From JAJTFA01 sp051715425 (lineage in GTDB: Bacteria > Bacteroidota > Bacteroidia > UKL13-3): a stretch of 64,000 nt of DNA. The stretch is from positions 160,497 to 224,496 of the forward strand of contig JBPXJS010000038.1 of the NCBI GenBank assembly GCA_051715425.1. Reading direction: 5' to 3'. Below the pieces are notes generated by a model. That model did not search any database. It was not told the origin of the DNA and worked only from the letters and a program-made list of their open reading frames with translations. Position 1 is the first letter of the stretch, and each line of letters opens with the position of its first letter. Shown here piece after piece: positions 54,171 through 62,541 of this stretch. Position numbers and translations under genes: made by a program.

Positions 54171-54710
54171 TTAGTTCTTTAAACTAATGGTTCCCCTAAT
54201 TTTAAATATTTTGTATTCTGTAAATTCCGTATTCGATTCAAGGCCATCACCCATAATAATCTGATCAGGTGTGGTGATGCGAATAAATTTATCCGTGTAT
54301 ATTTTTTGTGTTACCTCATCCCAGTTTAACAACTCTGTTCTTAAGGTATCGCCCTTGTTGTTTACCAAAATCACATCATTTCTGGCAACTGTTTTTCTCT
54401 CCCTGTCGTTTCTTACCGCGTATTTTGCTTTTAGATAACTTTCTACTTTTTTATTTCTGTTTAAAAAGTAGGCGGTAAGTCCCTGAGGCATTACCATCTC
54501 ATTGCGCTCATCGTTTGCATAACGTTCCATTAAAGGAGCAAAAATCCTGGATTTTACATACCCTGAATCCGTGTAATTAATCACCATGTTTTTCCCTGTT
54601 TCAAGGGGCAGGTTTCTTCTGTCTGTCATTACCTTTACACGTTCCACATCTTCTCCCCCGCAAGAGGCCAGCATCGCAAGAACACATATACAAACAAAAC
54701 GGTTAATCAT
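54171..54710 (-). CDS. lptC: LPS export periplasmic protein LptC
   Basis: Inner-membrane-anchored bridge that passes lipopolysaccharide from LptB2FG to LptA. 179 residues; N-terminus MINRFVCICVLAMLASCGGEDVERV, lipobox with Cys at 17. The beta-jelly-roll core is visible in YTDSGYVKSRIFAPLMERYANDERNEMVMPQGLTAYFLNRNKKVESYLKAKYAV and NVILVNNKGDTLRTELLNWD-like strands. Overlaps the upstream barrel gene by 8 bases. Confidence 0.9.
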   Translation of the reverse strand: MINRFVCICVLAMLASCGGEDVERVKVMTDRRNLPLETGKNMVINYTDSGYVKSRIFAPLMERYANDERNEMVMPQGLTAYFLNRNKKVESYLKAKYAVRNDRERKTVARNDVILVNNKGDTLRTELLNWDEVTQKIYTDKFIRITTPDQIIMGDGLESNTEFTEYKIFKIRGTISLKN

Positions 54711-55986
54711 ATTTGTAGCGGTTAAACCACTTATCGCTCACAGAAATTCCCAGTACAAAACGGAAATATTCTTCTTTTATAAGGCTGTTATCATGTGTTC
54801 CTCTCACCATATACTCCAGGCCCACATTTAATCTGTTTTTAGACTTGCCAAGAGGCAAACCGGCACCTAATGAAAAGGCATAATTCACGATATCTGTATT
54901 GTTTGCATTTACGTTGCCATTATCGAAGCGCAAACCAGCGCGGTATTCCACTCTGCTAAAATAGTTTTTAAAATTGCTGATATTGGGAATGTATGATGCC
55001 CCGAGATTTATACCTATTGCATTTTTTAATGAATCACTTTGTCCGTTTAGGCGATAATCAGACCAGGCCTGATAGGAAACCTCAGCACCGGCAAACCATT
55101 TGTCTTTCTTTTCCATACCAAAACCCAGTGCGTATGAAGAAGGCAGCAATATGGTAATATCAGAATTTTCCACGTATGCAATGGTATCTACCACGCCAAC
55201 TAAACCACCAAGCCCCATAGATTTTGCAAAATACTCCTGACTGGCATTTAATCTGGCCTGCTGCCACATACTGGCGCCACCAACAAGGGTGATATCATTT
55301 TTTAATTTTTGATGGTATTGAAGGCTATATTGAAATTGAAAATCACCGATGATGGTTCTGGTTTGTTGTTCCGTATTAAACCTGTTGAACTCCCTCGGAA
55401 TAATAAGGGTTTGTTTTGTTTCATTGGAACCAAATATATAAGATGCCTGCACCCCACCTGAAAAACTAAAGGAATCTTTTTTATCTTTAATAAATGCGAT
55501 ACCTGTGCCACCATAAAAACGCGAAAGTCCACCGCTTCCAACTTGTTTTAAGGTCGCATCATAATCTGGAAATTTCAGAGAGCTGCTCACATCATACCCC
55601 ACATTGCTATATGGTTCCAGGCCAAAACCCATGCCCCAGCCAAGCTTGTAAGATACCGGGAAAGCCAGTTTAAAATAGCCGAACGAGAAATTATCAACCT
55701 CACTTACAGAAGTTGAACTGGAAATGGTACCAACACTATAAAGAGCTCCTGCTTCCAGCACTGTTTCTTTTAGGGCACCATAAGATGCGGGATTGAGGGA
55801 GTTAATTTCAAAAGATGAACGAATTCCCTGACCGAGCTGGCCCAGGGCAGATTGTTTTGCTGTACCCGGAAAGTGAATATCGCCAACACCTAGTGAGGAG
55901 TAGGGAGATTTGGTCAGATTTTGAGCCGTAACCTCAAAAAAACCTATCGTTACAGAAATACAGAGGCAAAGGGCCCTTTTAAACAT
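54703..55986 (-). CDS. Outer-membrane beta-barrel protein of the coaX-lptC cluster
   Basis: 427 residues with signal peptide MFKRALCLCISVTIGFFEVTAQ, then NLTKSPYSSLGVGDIHFPGTAKQSALGQLGQGIRSSFEINSLNPASYGALKETVLEAG and a beta-strand-rich body ending in VSDKWFNRYKYD. The opening is like FadL-type transporters and related uncharacterised barrels of Bacteroidota. It overlaps coaX and lptC by 8 bases each, so is translationally coupled to both; its place next to lptC hints at an envelope role. Substrate unknown. Confidence 0.85.
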   Translation of the reverse strand: MFKRALCLCISVTIGFFEVTAQNLTKSPYSSLGVGDIHFPGTAKQSALGQLGQGIRSSFEINSLNPASYGALKETVLEAGALYSVGTISSSTSVSEVDNFSFGYFKLAFPVSYKLGWGMGFGLEPYSNVGYDVSSSLKFPDYDATLKQVGSGGLSRFYGGTGIAFIKDKKDSFSFSGGVQASYIFGSNETKQTLIIPREFNRFNTEQQTRTIIGDFQFQYSLQYHQKLKNDITLVGGASMWQQARLNASQEYFAKSMGLGGLVGVVDTIAYVENSDITILLPSSYALGFGMEKKDKWFAGAEVSYQAWSDYRLNGQSDSLKNAIGINLGASYIPNISNFKNYFSRVEYRAGLRFDNGNVNANNTDIVNYAFSLGAGLPLGKSKNRLNVGLEYMVRGTHDNSLIKEEYFRFVLGISVSDKWFNRYKYD

Positions 55987-56695
55987 TGAAATAAAGTATT
56001 TGATTTAACCCTTCCAACACAAGATTGGGGGCTGCAAATATGTTGTTTTTTAGCTGTTTCTCCAATATCCCGGCATCACCGCCACAAATCAGGGTTTTTA
56101 AACCGGGAAAATCCAATTCATAACGCGCTATTGTTTGGTTTATTTCATTTACAACACCATAGTAGGCTCCTGAAAGCAGGCAGTTGGCGGTGGAGTTCCC
56201 GATATAGCTGTTCGGAATTTCTAGTTTTGGCAAAGGCAGGCGCTGGGTGAATTCATGCATCGCTTTGAGGCGCATATTGACCCCGGGAGAAATAGCTCCT
56301 CCTAAATAATCTCCGCCTGAGGTAATGATATCGTAAGTAATACACGTGCCACAATCTATTACCAGTACATGCTCACCGGGGAATCTGCCCCAGCCGCCAG
56401 CAACTGCAGCAAGCCGGTCGGTTCCCAATGTTTCAGGAGTGGCATACTTATTGGCAAAAGGCAGCCTGGTTGATGAAGAAATAATTAGAGGAACAAGCGG
56501 ATCCAAAAATGCTGTAATGCCTGTAACGTCAAGAGAAACAGAAGATATAACAGACAAATCCACTTTGGCTGCAATAGCTTTTAATAACTCGGGTTCAGCA
56601 ATATTTATCACCCTGGTATCCTTTAATACCATGCCTTCAAAAACGGCAAATTTAATTTGGGTATTACCGGCATCAATAACCAGAGAACGTTTCAT
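55979..56695 (-). CDS. coaX: Type III pantothenate kinase
   Basis: Phosphorylates pantothenate, the first step of coenzyme A synthesis; K+-dependent, not inhibited by CoA. 238 residues. ASKHA-fold motifs: LVIDAGNTQIKFAVF (phosphate 1), TLGTDRLAAVAGGWGRF (substrate loop), VLVIDCGTCITYDIITSGGDYLGGAISPGVNMRLKAMH (phosphate 2 and the pantothenate site) and TLICGGDAGIL (adenosine). Overlaps birA by 4 bases. Confidence 0.97.
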   Translation of the reverse strand: MKRSLVIDAGNTQIKFAVFEGMVLKDTRVINIAEPELLKAIAAKVDLSVISSVSLDVTGITAFLDPLVPLIISSSTRLPFANKYATPETLGTDRLAAVAGGWGRFPGEHVLVIDCGTCITYDIITSGGDYLGGAISPGVNMRLKAMHEFTQRLPLPKLEIPNSYIGNSTANCLLSGAYYGVVNEINQTIARYELDFPGLKTLICGGDAGILEKQLKNNIFAAPNLVLEGLNQILYFNV

Positions 56696-57432
56696 TGAAG
56701 CCAGATTATTTCTTTATTTCTGAATAACCGGGGTCCTTGAGGAGTTTCTAATCTAAGGCACCCGTTCTGATCTATTCCTGAAACAATTCCCTGCAGCATT
56801 TCATTGTTGTATAAAAACTCAGTATACTGGTTGATCCGGTACATGACTTTCTCATACTGACTGATTAGTTCATGCAATGAGTAATTATACATCAGGTTGA
56901 CACGTGTATTCAGGTAATCAACACATTTATGAAGACATTGTTCGATATTGTGATTAATACCGGTGAGCATGGCGAGAGAAGTGGGCTTTTCTGAGTCAAA
57001 TGAATCCTGATTGATATTGATGCCTATTCCACAGATACTTTGGCGGATATTCTCTCCCTGAATGCTGTTTTCAATAAGAATACCGCTTATTTTTTGATTA
57101 CCTGCATAAATATCATTAGGCCATTTAATGCAGGCTGCATCGGGTACATAATAATTTACAAAATCGCGTACAGCCAGACTCACAGAAATATTAAGCTTCA
57201 GTTGTTCTGCCGGATCCAGTTGATGAGGAAACAACATCAGGCTAAATGCCAGATTTTTACCGGCTTCCGATACCCATTTGGTATTATCCTGCCCACGGCC
57301 ATCTGTTTGGTAATGGGCACAGATAATTGTTCCGTCATTAATATTTCCGGAGTCTGTCCACTCCCGTGCAATATTATTGGTAGAATCTATCTGATCAAGC
57401 CAAATAATGGAAGAGCCGATGTGATGTTTCAA
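56692..57432 (-). CDS. birA: Biotin--[acetyl-CoA-carboxylase] ligase
   Basis: Attaches biotin to carboxylase carrier proteins via biotinyl-AMP. About 247 residues, with no N-terminal helix-turn-helix, so no repressor function. Catalytic motifs: LDQIDSTNNIAREW, GRGQDNTKWVSEAGKNLAFSLML, CIKWPNDIYAGNQKISGILIE and CGIGININ. I choose the TTG at 57432 because the ATG at 57480 would pass through the divergent rsfS start and promoter; the protein then starts LKHHIGSSIIWLDQ as in relatives. First gene of the six-gene run. Confidence 0.93.
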   Translation of the reverse strand: MKHHIGSSIIWLDQIDSTNNIAREWTDSGNINDGTIICAHYQTDGRGQDNTKWVSEAGKNLAFSLMLFPHQLDPAEQLKLNISVSLAVRDFVNYYVPDAACIKWPNDIYAGNQKISGILIENSIQGENIRQSICGIGININQDSFDSEKPTSLAMLTGINHNIEQCLHKCVDYLNTRVNLMYNYSLHELISQYEKVMYRINQYTEFLYNNEMLQGIVSGIDQNGCLRLETPQGPRLFRNKEIIWLQ

Positions 57433-57438
57433 AATGAT

Positions 57439-57446
57439 TACCTTTG
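57439..57446 (+). promoter_or_regulatory. Promoter -7 element for rsfS
   Basis: TACCTTTG fits TAnnTTTG and ends 16 bases before the rsfS ATG at 57463. It lies between the divergent birA and rsfS starts. Confidence 0.5.
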
Positions 57447-57462
57447 CACCAAAGATATACAA

Positions 57463-57921
57463 ATGGCTAAGAAAGAACAAAGCATTAAATCTGCTGCTGC
57501 TCCCAAAAAAACGGCAGCAAAAAAAACCGCTACACGCCTTAAAACCAAAGTTCCGGAAGTTGAGTCGTACACCAGTATGGCCCTAGCAAAGGCTGCCGCT
57601 CAAGGAATGTTTGAATTAAAGGCAGAAGATATACGTATTCTGGATATGAGGGAAATTAGTACCGCATCTGCCGACTTTTTTGTGATCAGCCATGCAAAAT
57701 CAGATAAGCAGGTAGAAGCCATAGCAGATTCTGTGGAAGAGGAAGTGCATAAGGTATTTAAAGAGTGGCCATGGCACAGGGAAGGTTATGAAAATCTGGA
57801 ATGGGTTTTACTTGATTATATTGACGTGGTTGTACACGTTTTCCAGGAAGAGAAGCGAGAGTTTTATGGTGTTGAAGAGTTGTGGGGAGATGCTATTGAT
57901 ATTCCTTTTAAAGGGAAATAA
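57463..57921 (+). CDS. rsfS: Ribosomal silencing factor RsfS
   Basis: Binds uL14 and blocks subunit joining in starvation. 152 residues. The core is ILDMREISTASADFFVISHAKSDKQVEAIADSVEEEVHK, EGYENLEWVLLDYIDVVVHVFQEEKREFYGVEELWGDA, as in all RsfS. About 40 residues at the N-terminus (SIKSAAAPKKTAAKKTATR) are Lys/Ala-rich, unlike typical RsfS of 105-120 residues. The longer frame from 57040 runs through the birA gene and is rejected in favour of ATG 57463. Confidence 0.93.
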   Translation: MAKKEQSIKSAAAPKKTAAKKTATRLKTKVPEVESYTSMALAKAAAQGMFELKAEDIRILDMREISTASADFFVISHAKSDKQVEAIADSVEEEVHKVFKEWPWHREGYENLEWVLLDYIDVVVHVFQEEKREFYGVEELWGDAIDIPFKGK

Positions 57922-57939
57922 TTTACCCTTCGGGAAGGA

Positions 57940-60420
57940 TTAAAATTTCATCATCACTTTGAGGTTAACCCTGCGACCGGTAAGGTAGTTAGGCACCGCC
58001 CATGTTCTGGCTTCGGCATCTTCAATCCACAGGTAGGAAATGGTATTATTAATATCAATGAGGTTAAATACTTCAATACCAATCATGGCCGATTTAAAGT
58101 ATCGTTTCCATCCCGTTTTTTTCTTATCTGTTTCATCTGTTAACACTTTAGAGAAACCTATATCAACCCTTCTGTAACTTGGCATGGTGAGGGTATCCCC
58201 ATACCGGTTTCTATCCGGTGGTCCAAAAGGCAGCCCGCTTCCGTATACGAGGTTTAAATAAACCCTGATGGAAGGGAACTTTGGCATATAATCCTGAAAC
58301 ATAATACTTGCATTTACCCGCTGATCTGTTGGCCTTCTTACATAACCCGGCTGCAAAGGATTTCCGGCCGCATCTGTTATTTTTGCCGAAGGTATTTTTT
58401 CGGCTGTGCTCATTACCGATAAACTGGCCCAGCTTTCTGTGCCTTTCACAAATTCTCCGTTCACGCGTAAATCGATTCCCGTGGCATATCCTTCAGCAAT
58501 ATTATCGGCATAATAACGGATTCTAACATTATCAATCTCATAAGGAATAAGGTTTTTCATATCCTTATAATAAGCCTCTGCAAAAAACTTAAAGGGCCTT
58601 CCCCATGCAATAAAATTTAAATCTCCACCGGCTATATAATGCACCGATTGTTGTGCTTTGATGTTTTTATTGATACTTCCATTGAAGTTACGCATCTCCC
58701 GGTAAAATGGTTGTTGGTAATACATACCAACTGCTGCTTTCAATGAATAGTCTCTTTTTACCACACCCTCTTTTTGTTTTAATAATACAGCGCGGTTATG
58801 TTTTCTGTTTGGTTCAAAAGATACCTGAGCGCGCGGACTAACAATATTTTCGTTATTTAAACTCCACCAATTGCTTCTGATACCATAAGTAACAATCAGG
58901 TTATAATCGCGGTTCAGGGTTTGGCTGTTTTGGACATATCCGTTAACGCGGTATGAGTTAAGTGAATTAGCAGAAGAGATATAATCATTTACCACTATTT
59001 CTCCGTTTACCAATGTTGGTTTTGCAAAGCCAAGAGAATCGATATAACCCCACTCGTTCATTTTATCCTTTATTTGCTCTCCCTGTATTTGTGTTCCCCA
59101 CTGGATATAATGTTTACCAGAACTAAAATAACCACGGTGCCCTGCATTGTAAACCCATGCCTGAAGGTTATTGCGTGCATGGTTCAGAAAATATCCTATT
59201 CCTTTACTTGCACGCGATTTGCCAAAATTATCATTACCAAAATCTGTTTCGAGTTCTTCCAGTCGGTATGCGCCTTCTATGGTGAAGTATTCATTTTCAT
59301 TTGAATAAAATGCAGAGGAGTACAACTTGAGTTTGGTTTTATAATTTGGCTGATAGTTTAGCGACAATGCACCTGTGGCAGTGCGATACTCCATGAGATC
59401 GCTTCCATTAAAAAACATCCTTAATGCCAGGGCCTGCTTTACCGTACCGAAAGTTGTTTCCCGTGTTTCAGGAACGATCATATATTTATTTTGTGCATAG
59501 CTGGCAAGCGCACTAATATTCAGGTTATCTTTTAAATGATAGGTAAGCAGGGTTTGCACATCTGTAAATGATGGCTGATAAGATCCTTTGGTATCCAGCG
59601 TACTTACTACGTATTGATTGGTCCAGTAGCGGGAACCAAGTAAATAGGTAAATCTTCTGTTTTTTGTTGATCCTTCCACATGAGCCTGCACCCCAAGTAA
59701 ACTCAGGTTTACAGATGAAGCGAATTTTTTAGGTTCCCTGTATTTGATATCCAGAACAGAAGACAACTTATCGCCATAACGTGCTTCAAAACCTCCCGCA
59801 GAAAAACTCACACTGTGCACCAGTTCTGTATGAATAAAGCTAAGCCCCTCCTGCTGCCCACTGCGCGGAAGAAAAGGCCGGTAAATTTCAATATCATTTA
59901 CATAAATCAGGTTTTCATCATAGTTTCCTCCCCTCACATTGTACTGGGCACTCATTTCATTATTTGACGAAACCCCCGGAAGTGTTTTTAATATGGACTC
60001 GAAACTACCGGAAACATTTGGCAATGTTGTTACCGTTTTAGGGTCAATGGTTTGCATACTTACCTTATCGCGGTTTAGTTCTTCTGTATAAACAAACTCC
60101 TTAAGGTTATAGCCAAATCCCATTCTCACATCGAGCCTAAACCGCTCATTTTGGCGCAATGGTTTTACAGTTTCTCTTTTGCTGGGGCGGCCCACATAGG
60201 AGAATGCCAGTTCATTTACTCTATTGGAATCAACCGCAAGTTTATATGAGCCATCATCATTGGTAATGGTGGTGCGGCTTGTTCCTATAAGCACAATATT
60301 CACATCTGCTAATGGTTTTCCCAGAGAATCGAGCACAAAACCATAAATAACAGCATTTTGAGAATACGTTGCAGAAGCTGCAAACATCAGAAGCAGAAAT
60401 AAAAAACGTTTGCGTATCAA
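57940..60420 (-). CDS. TonB-dependent receptor with carboxypeptidase-regulatory-like domain
   Basis: 826 residues from a TTG start at 60420 (no ATG in frame nearby). Signal peptide MIRKRFLFLLLMFAASATYS, then a beta-sandwich (AVIYGFVLDSLGKPLADVNIVLIGTSRTTITNDDGSYKL), plug (LPNVSGSFESILKTLPGVSSNNEMSAQYNVRGGNYDENLIYVNDIEIYRP) and a long barrel to the final VNLKVMMKF. A high-affinity importer of some large or rare substrate across the outer membrane. There is no SusD partner, so it is not a classic starch-utilisation pair. It starts 17 bases after rpe ends. Confidence 0.95.
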   Translation of the reverse strand: MIRKRFLFLLLMFAASATYSQNAVIYGFVLDSLGKPLADVNIVLIGTSRTTITNDDGSYKLAVDSNRVNELAFSYVGRPSKRETVKPLRQNERFRLDVRMGFGYNLKEFVYTEELNRDKVSMQTIDPKTVTTLPNVSGSFESILKTLPGVSSNNEMSAQYNVRGGNYDENLIYVNDIEIYRPFLPRSGQQEGLSFIHTELVHSVSFSAGGFEARYGDKLSSVLDIKYREPKKFASSVNLSLLGVQAHVEGSTKNRRFTYLLGSRYWTNQYVVSTLDTKGSYQPSFTDVQTLLTYHLKDNLNISALASYAQNKYMIVPETRETTFGTVKQALALRMFFNGSDLMEYRTATGALSLNYQPNYKTKLKLYSSAFYSNENEYFTIEGAYRLEELETDFGNDNFGKSRASKGIGYFLNHARNNLQAWVYNAGHRGYFSSGKHYIQWGTQIQGEQIKDKMNEWGYIDSLGFAKPTLVNGEIVVNDYISSANSLNSYRVNGYVQNSQTLNRDYNLIVTYGIRSNWWSLNNENIVSPRAQVSFEPNRKHNRAVLLKQKEGVVKRDYSLKAAVGMYYQQPFYREMRNFNGSINKNIKAQQSVHYIAGGDLNFIAWGRPFKFFAEAYYKDMKNLIPYEIDNVRIRYYADNIAEGYATGIDLRVNGEFVKGTESWASLSVMSTAEKIPSAKITDAAGNPLQPGYVRRPTDQRVNASIMFQDYMPKFPSIRVYLNLVYGSGLPFGPPDRNRYGDTLTMPSYRRVDIGFSKVLTDETDKKKTGWKRYFKSAMIGIEVFNLIDINNTISYLWIEDAEARTWAVPNYLTGRRVNLKVMMKF

Positions 60421-60437
60421 TATGTGTTCAACGAATA

Positions 60438-61115
60438 TCAGGCCTGCTGCGTATGTGGGTTGGTATTTTTGAGAGAGGTAATTGTTTGTTTTGGATCAGC
60501 AGCACTAAATACATAATTGCCTGCTACAAGCACATCGGCACCGGAACTCAACAAACCGGGAGCAGTCATTTCATTTACACCGCCATCAATTTCTATCAGG
60601 CATTTGCTGTTTTGCTGAATAATTAATGTTTTGAGTGCCGCGCACTTTTTATAGGTATTTTCAATAAATTTTTGTCCGCCAAAACCGGGATTCACACTCA
60701 TCATACACACCAGGTCTATATCAGCTATGGTATCTCGTAATAATTCAACCGATGTATGCGGGTTAATGGCTACTCCGGCTTTCATCCCCTCTGCCTTTAT
60801 GGCCTGTAAAGTTCTGTGCAAGTGTGTACAGGCTTCATAATGAACCGACAAAATATTTGCTCCTGCTTCGGCAAACATTTTAATATACCTGTCAGGATCA
60901 ACGATCATTAAATGAACATCAAGCGTTTTTTTCGCATGTTGCTTCAGCGATTTCATTACAGGAAACCCGAACGAAATGTTTGGAACAAACACGCCATCCA
61001 TCACATCTACATGAAACCAATCGGCATCACTGGCATTAATCATTTCTATATCACGCTGAAGATTACCAAAATCAGCGGAAAGTATGGAAGGGGCTATTAT
61101 CGGCATCATGGCCAC
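60438..61115 (-). CDS. rpe: Ribulose-phosphate 3-epimerase
   Basis: Interconverts ribulose-5-phosphate and xylulose-5-phosphate in the pentose phosphate path. 225 residues, TIM barrel. Motifs: IAPSILSADFGNLQRDI, WFHVDVMDGVFVPNISFG (metal-binding His and Asp), LDVHLMI, VCMMSVNPGFGGQKF, and IEIDGGVNE with the Gly-rich phosphate loop. Ten bases after gmhB; probably one operon with it and the TonB receptor. Confidence 0.97.
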   Translation of the reverse strand: MAMMPIIAPSILSADFGNLQRDIEMINASDADWFHVDVMDGVFVPNISFGFPVMKSLKQHAKKTLDVHLMIVDPDRYIKMFAEAGANILSVHYEACTHLHRTLQAIKAEGMKAGVAINPHTSVELLRDTIADIDLVCMMSVNPGFGGQKFIENTYKKCAALKTLIIQQNSKCLIEIDGGVNEMTAPGLLSSGADVLVAGNYVFSAADPKQTITSLKNTNPHTQQA

Positions 61116-61125
61116 GAAAATAGCT

Positions 61126-61623
61126 TTATTGCCTCATTTTTAGAATTATTTCATCAGCAATATCTGTCCAGTCCTGGTTTGAATCTATTAAATAACCGGC
61201 CACACCTGCACCTGAAGCAGCATCCATATCACGTTGTTTATCTCCGATAAATGCCGATTTATGTTGATCTATATGAAGCCGGGCTATTGCTTTTTGAACC
61301 AGTAATGAGGCTGGTTTTCTGCACAAACACCTGCCAAAATCCGGATGGTGCGGGCAATGGTAAATCAGGTCTACAAATGCACCTGCTCTTGCCAGTTCAC
61401 TCACCATACTTTCGTGTATCTCTTTAAGAGTTAGCTCTGTATACATTCCTTTGGCTATTCCACCCTGGTTGGTAATCACCACTACTTTTACTCCCGCCTC
61501 ATTAAATTTTTTAATATTGGTTATGGCATGTTCCAATACCTTAAAATCATCTTTAGTGGTAATATATGCGCCAACCTCTTCGTTAATTACTCCGTCTCTG
61601 TCGAGAAAAATGGCTGTGTTCAT
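61126..61623 (-). CDS. gmhB: GmhB-like HAD-IIIA phosphatase
   Basis: 165 residues. HAD motifs: FLDRDGVINEE (nucleophile Asp), VVITNQGGIAKGMY, and the C-terminal AFIGDKQRDMDAA. The zinc-binding loop CPHHPDFGRCLCRKP matches D-glycero-D-manno-heptose-1,7-bisphosphate 7-phosphatase, which acts in lipopolysaccharide core sugar synthesis. Related histidinol-phosphate phosphatases share this loop, so the exact substrate is inferred. Confidence 0.9.
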   Translation of the reverse strand: MNTAIFLDRDGVINEEVGAYITTKDDFKVLEHAITNIKKFNEAGVKVVVITNQGGIAKGMYTELTLKEIHESMVSELARAGAFVDLIYHCPHHPDFGRCLCRKPASLLVQKAIARLHIDQHKSAFIGDKQRDMDAASGAGVAGYLIDSNQDWTDIADEIILKMRQ

Positions 61624-61682
61624 TATTTATTTGAATTGATTAATTAGGCTCTAAAACTTATACTTGAACAAATTTTACAATT

Positions 61683-62411
61683 TTGGACAAAAGAATTGTC
61701 ATCATACCTACTTATAATGAAAAAGAAAACATCGAACTGATGATCAGGAAGGTTTTTTCCTTAACTGATCAGTTTGATGTGCTGATTGTTGATGACAGTT
61801 CTCCAGACGGAACCGGAGATATCGTAAAACGTTTGATGTCATCATTTCCGCATTTGCATATCCTTGAGCGAAAAGAAAAAAATGGTCTCGGAACAGCCTA
61901 TATAGCAGGTTTTAAATGGTGCATGGAGCATCAATATGATTATATTTTCGAAATGGATGCTGATTTTTCGCATAATCCTGAAGACCTTATCCGGCTTTAC
62001 AAGGCTTGTGCCGCTGGGGCGGATATGTCCATCGGATCAAGATATATAACCGGTGTAAATGTGGTTAACTGGCCCATGAGCCGGGTGATGCTCTCTTATT
62101 TTGCAAGTATGTATGTGCGCATTATTACCGGAATGAACATCCAGGATACTACAGCAGGTTTTGTTTGTTATTCTAAAAAAGTTCTGGAAACAATAAAACT
62201 CGATCAGATTAAATTCAGGGGATATGCTTTCCAGATAGAGATGAAATTTACTGCCTGGAAACATGGGTTTGAGCTTAAAGAAGTTCCTATTATTTTTACT
62301 GACCGCACCAGGGGAGAATCTAAAATAAGTGGTGGCATTATAAAAGAAGCAGTATGGGGTGTGCTTTCCATGAAGATAAAAAGCTGGTTCAAAACCTACC
62401 AATCAAAATAG
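61683..62411 (+). CDS. Polyprenol-phosphate mannosyltransferase-like GT2
   Basis: 242 residues starting from TTG at 61683 (MDKRIVIIPTYNEKENIELMI, the usual start). GT2 motifs: IVDDSSPDGTGDIVKR, IFEMDADFSHNPEDL (metal-binding DAD), YITGVNVVNWPMSRVMLSYFAS, TTAGFVCY and the C-terminal FTDRTRGESKISGGII. These place it with dolichol-phosphate mannose synthases; no C-terminal membrane helices, so it is the soluble type. Donates sugar to a lipid carrier for envelope or glycoprotein synthesis. Confidence 0.93.
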   Translation: MDKRIVIIPTYNEKENIELMIRKVFSLTDQFDVLIVDDSSPDGTGDIVKRLMSSFPHLHILERKEKNGLGTAYIAGFKWCMEHQYDYIFEMDADFSHNPEDLIRLYKACAAGADMSIGSRYITGVNVVNWPMSRVMLSYFASMYVRIITGMNIQDTTAGFVCYSKKVLETIKLDQIKFRGYAFQIEMKFTAWKHGFELKEVPIIFTDRTRGESKISGGIIKEAVWGVLSMKIKSWFKTYQSK

Positions 62412-62490
62412 TTTATTCGCTGCCTCGCATCTTTAAAAAAGGCTTTCAGAATCCTTTACATTAAACCAACCAATTAACACTTTGTATAAA

Positions 62491-62525
62491 AAAAAGGCTG
62501 TCCCTAAAATGGAGACAGCCTTTTT
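62491..62525. terminator. Terminator between GT2 and the DUF5011 gene, probably bidirectional
   Basis: Stem AAAAAGGCTGTC / GACAGCCTTTTT with an 11-base loop; A-run on the left and T-run on the right suit the two convergent genes. Confidence 0.85.
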
Positions 62526-62541
62526 AAAATAACCTGTTACT

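Noticed and set aside
57040..57462. Upstream extension of rsfS giving a 293-residue protein
   Set aside because: It runs antisense through birA, and the first part has no RsfS similarity; the -7 promoter element and ATG at 57463 explain the gene.
57940..60420. SusC/SusD polysaccharide utilisation pair
   Set aside because: The receptor has no SusD gene or glycoside hydrolase beside it.
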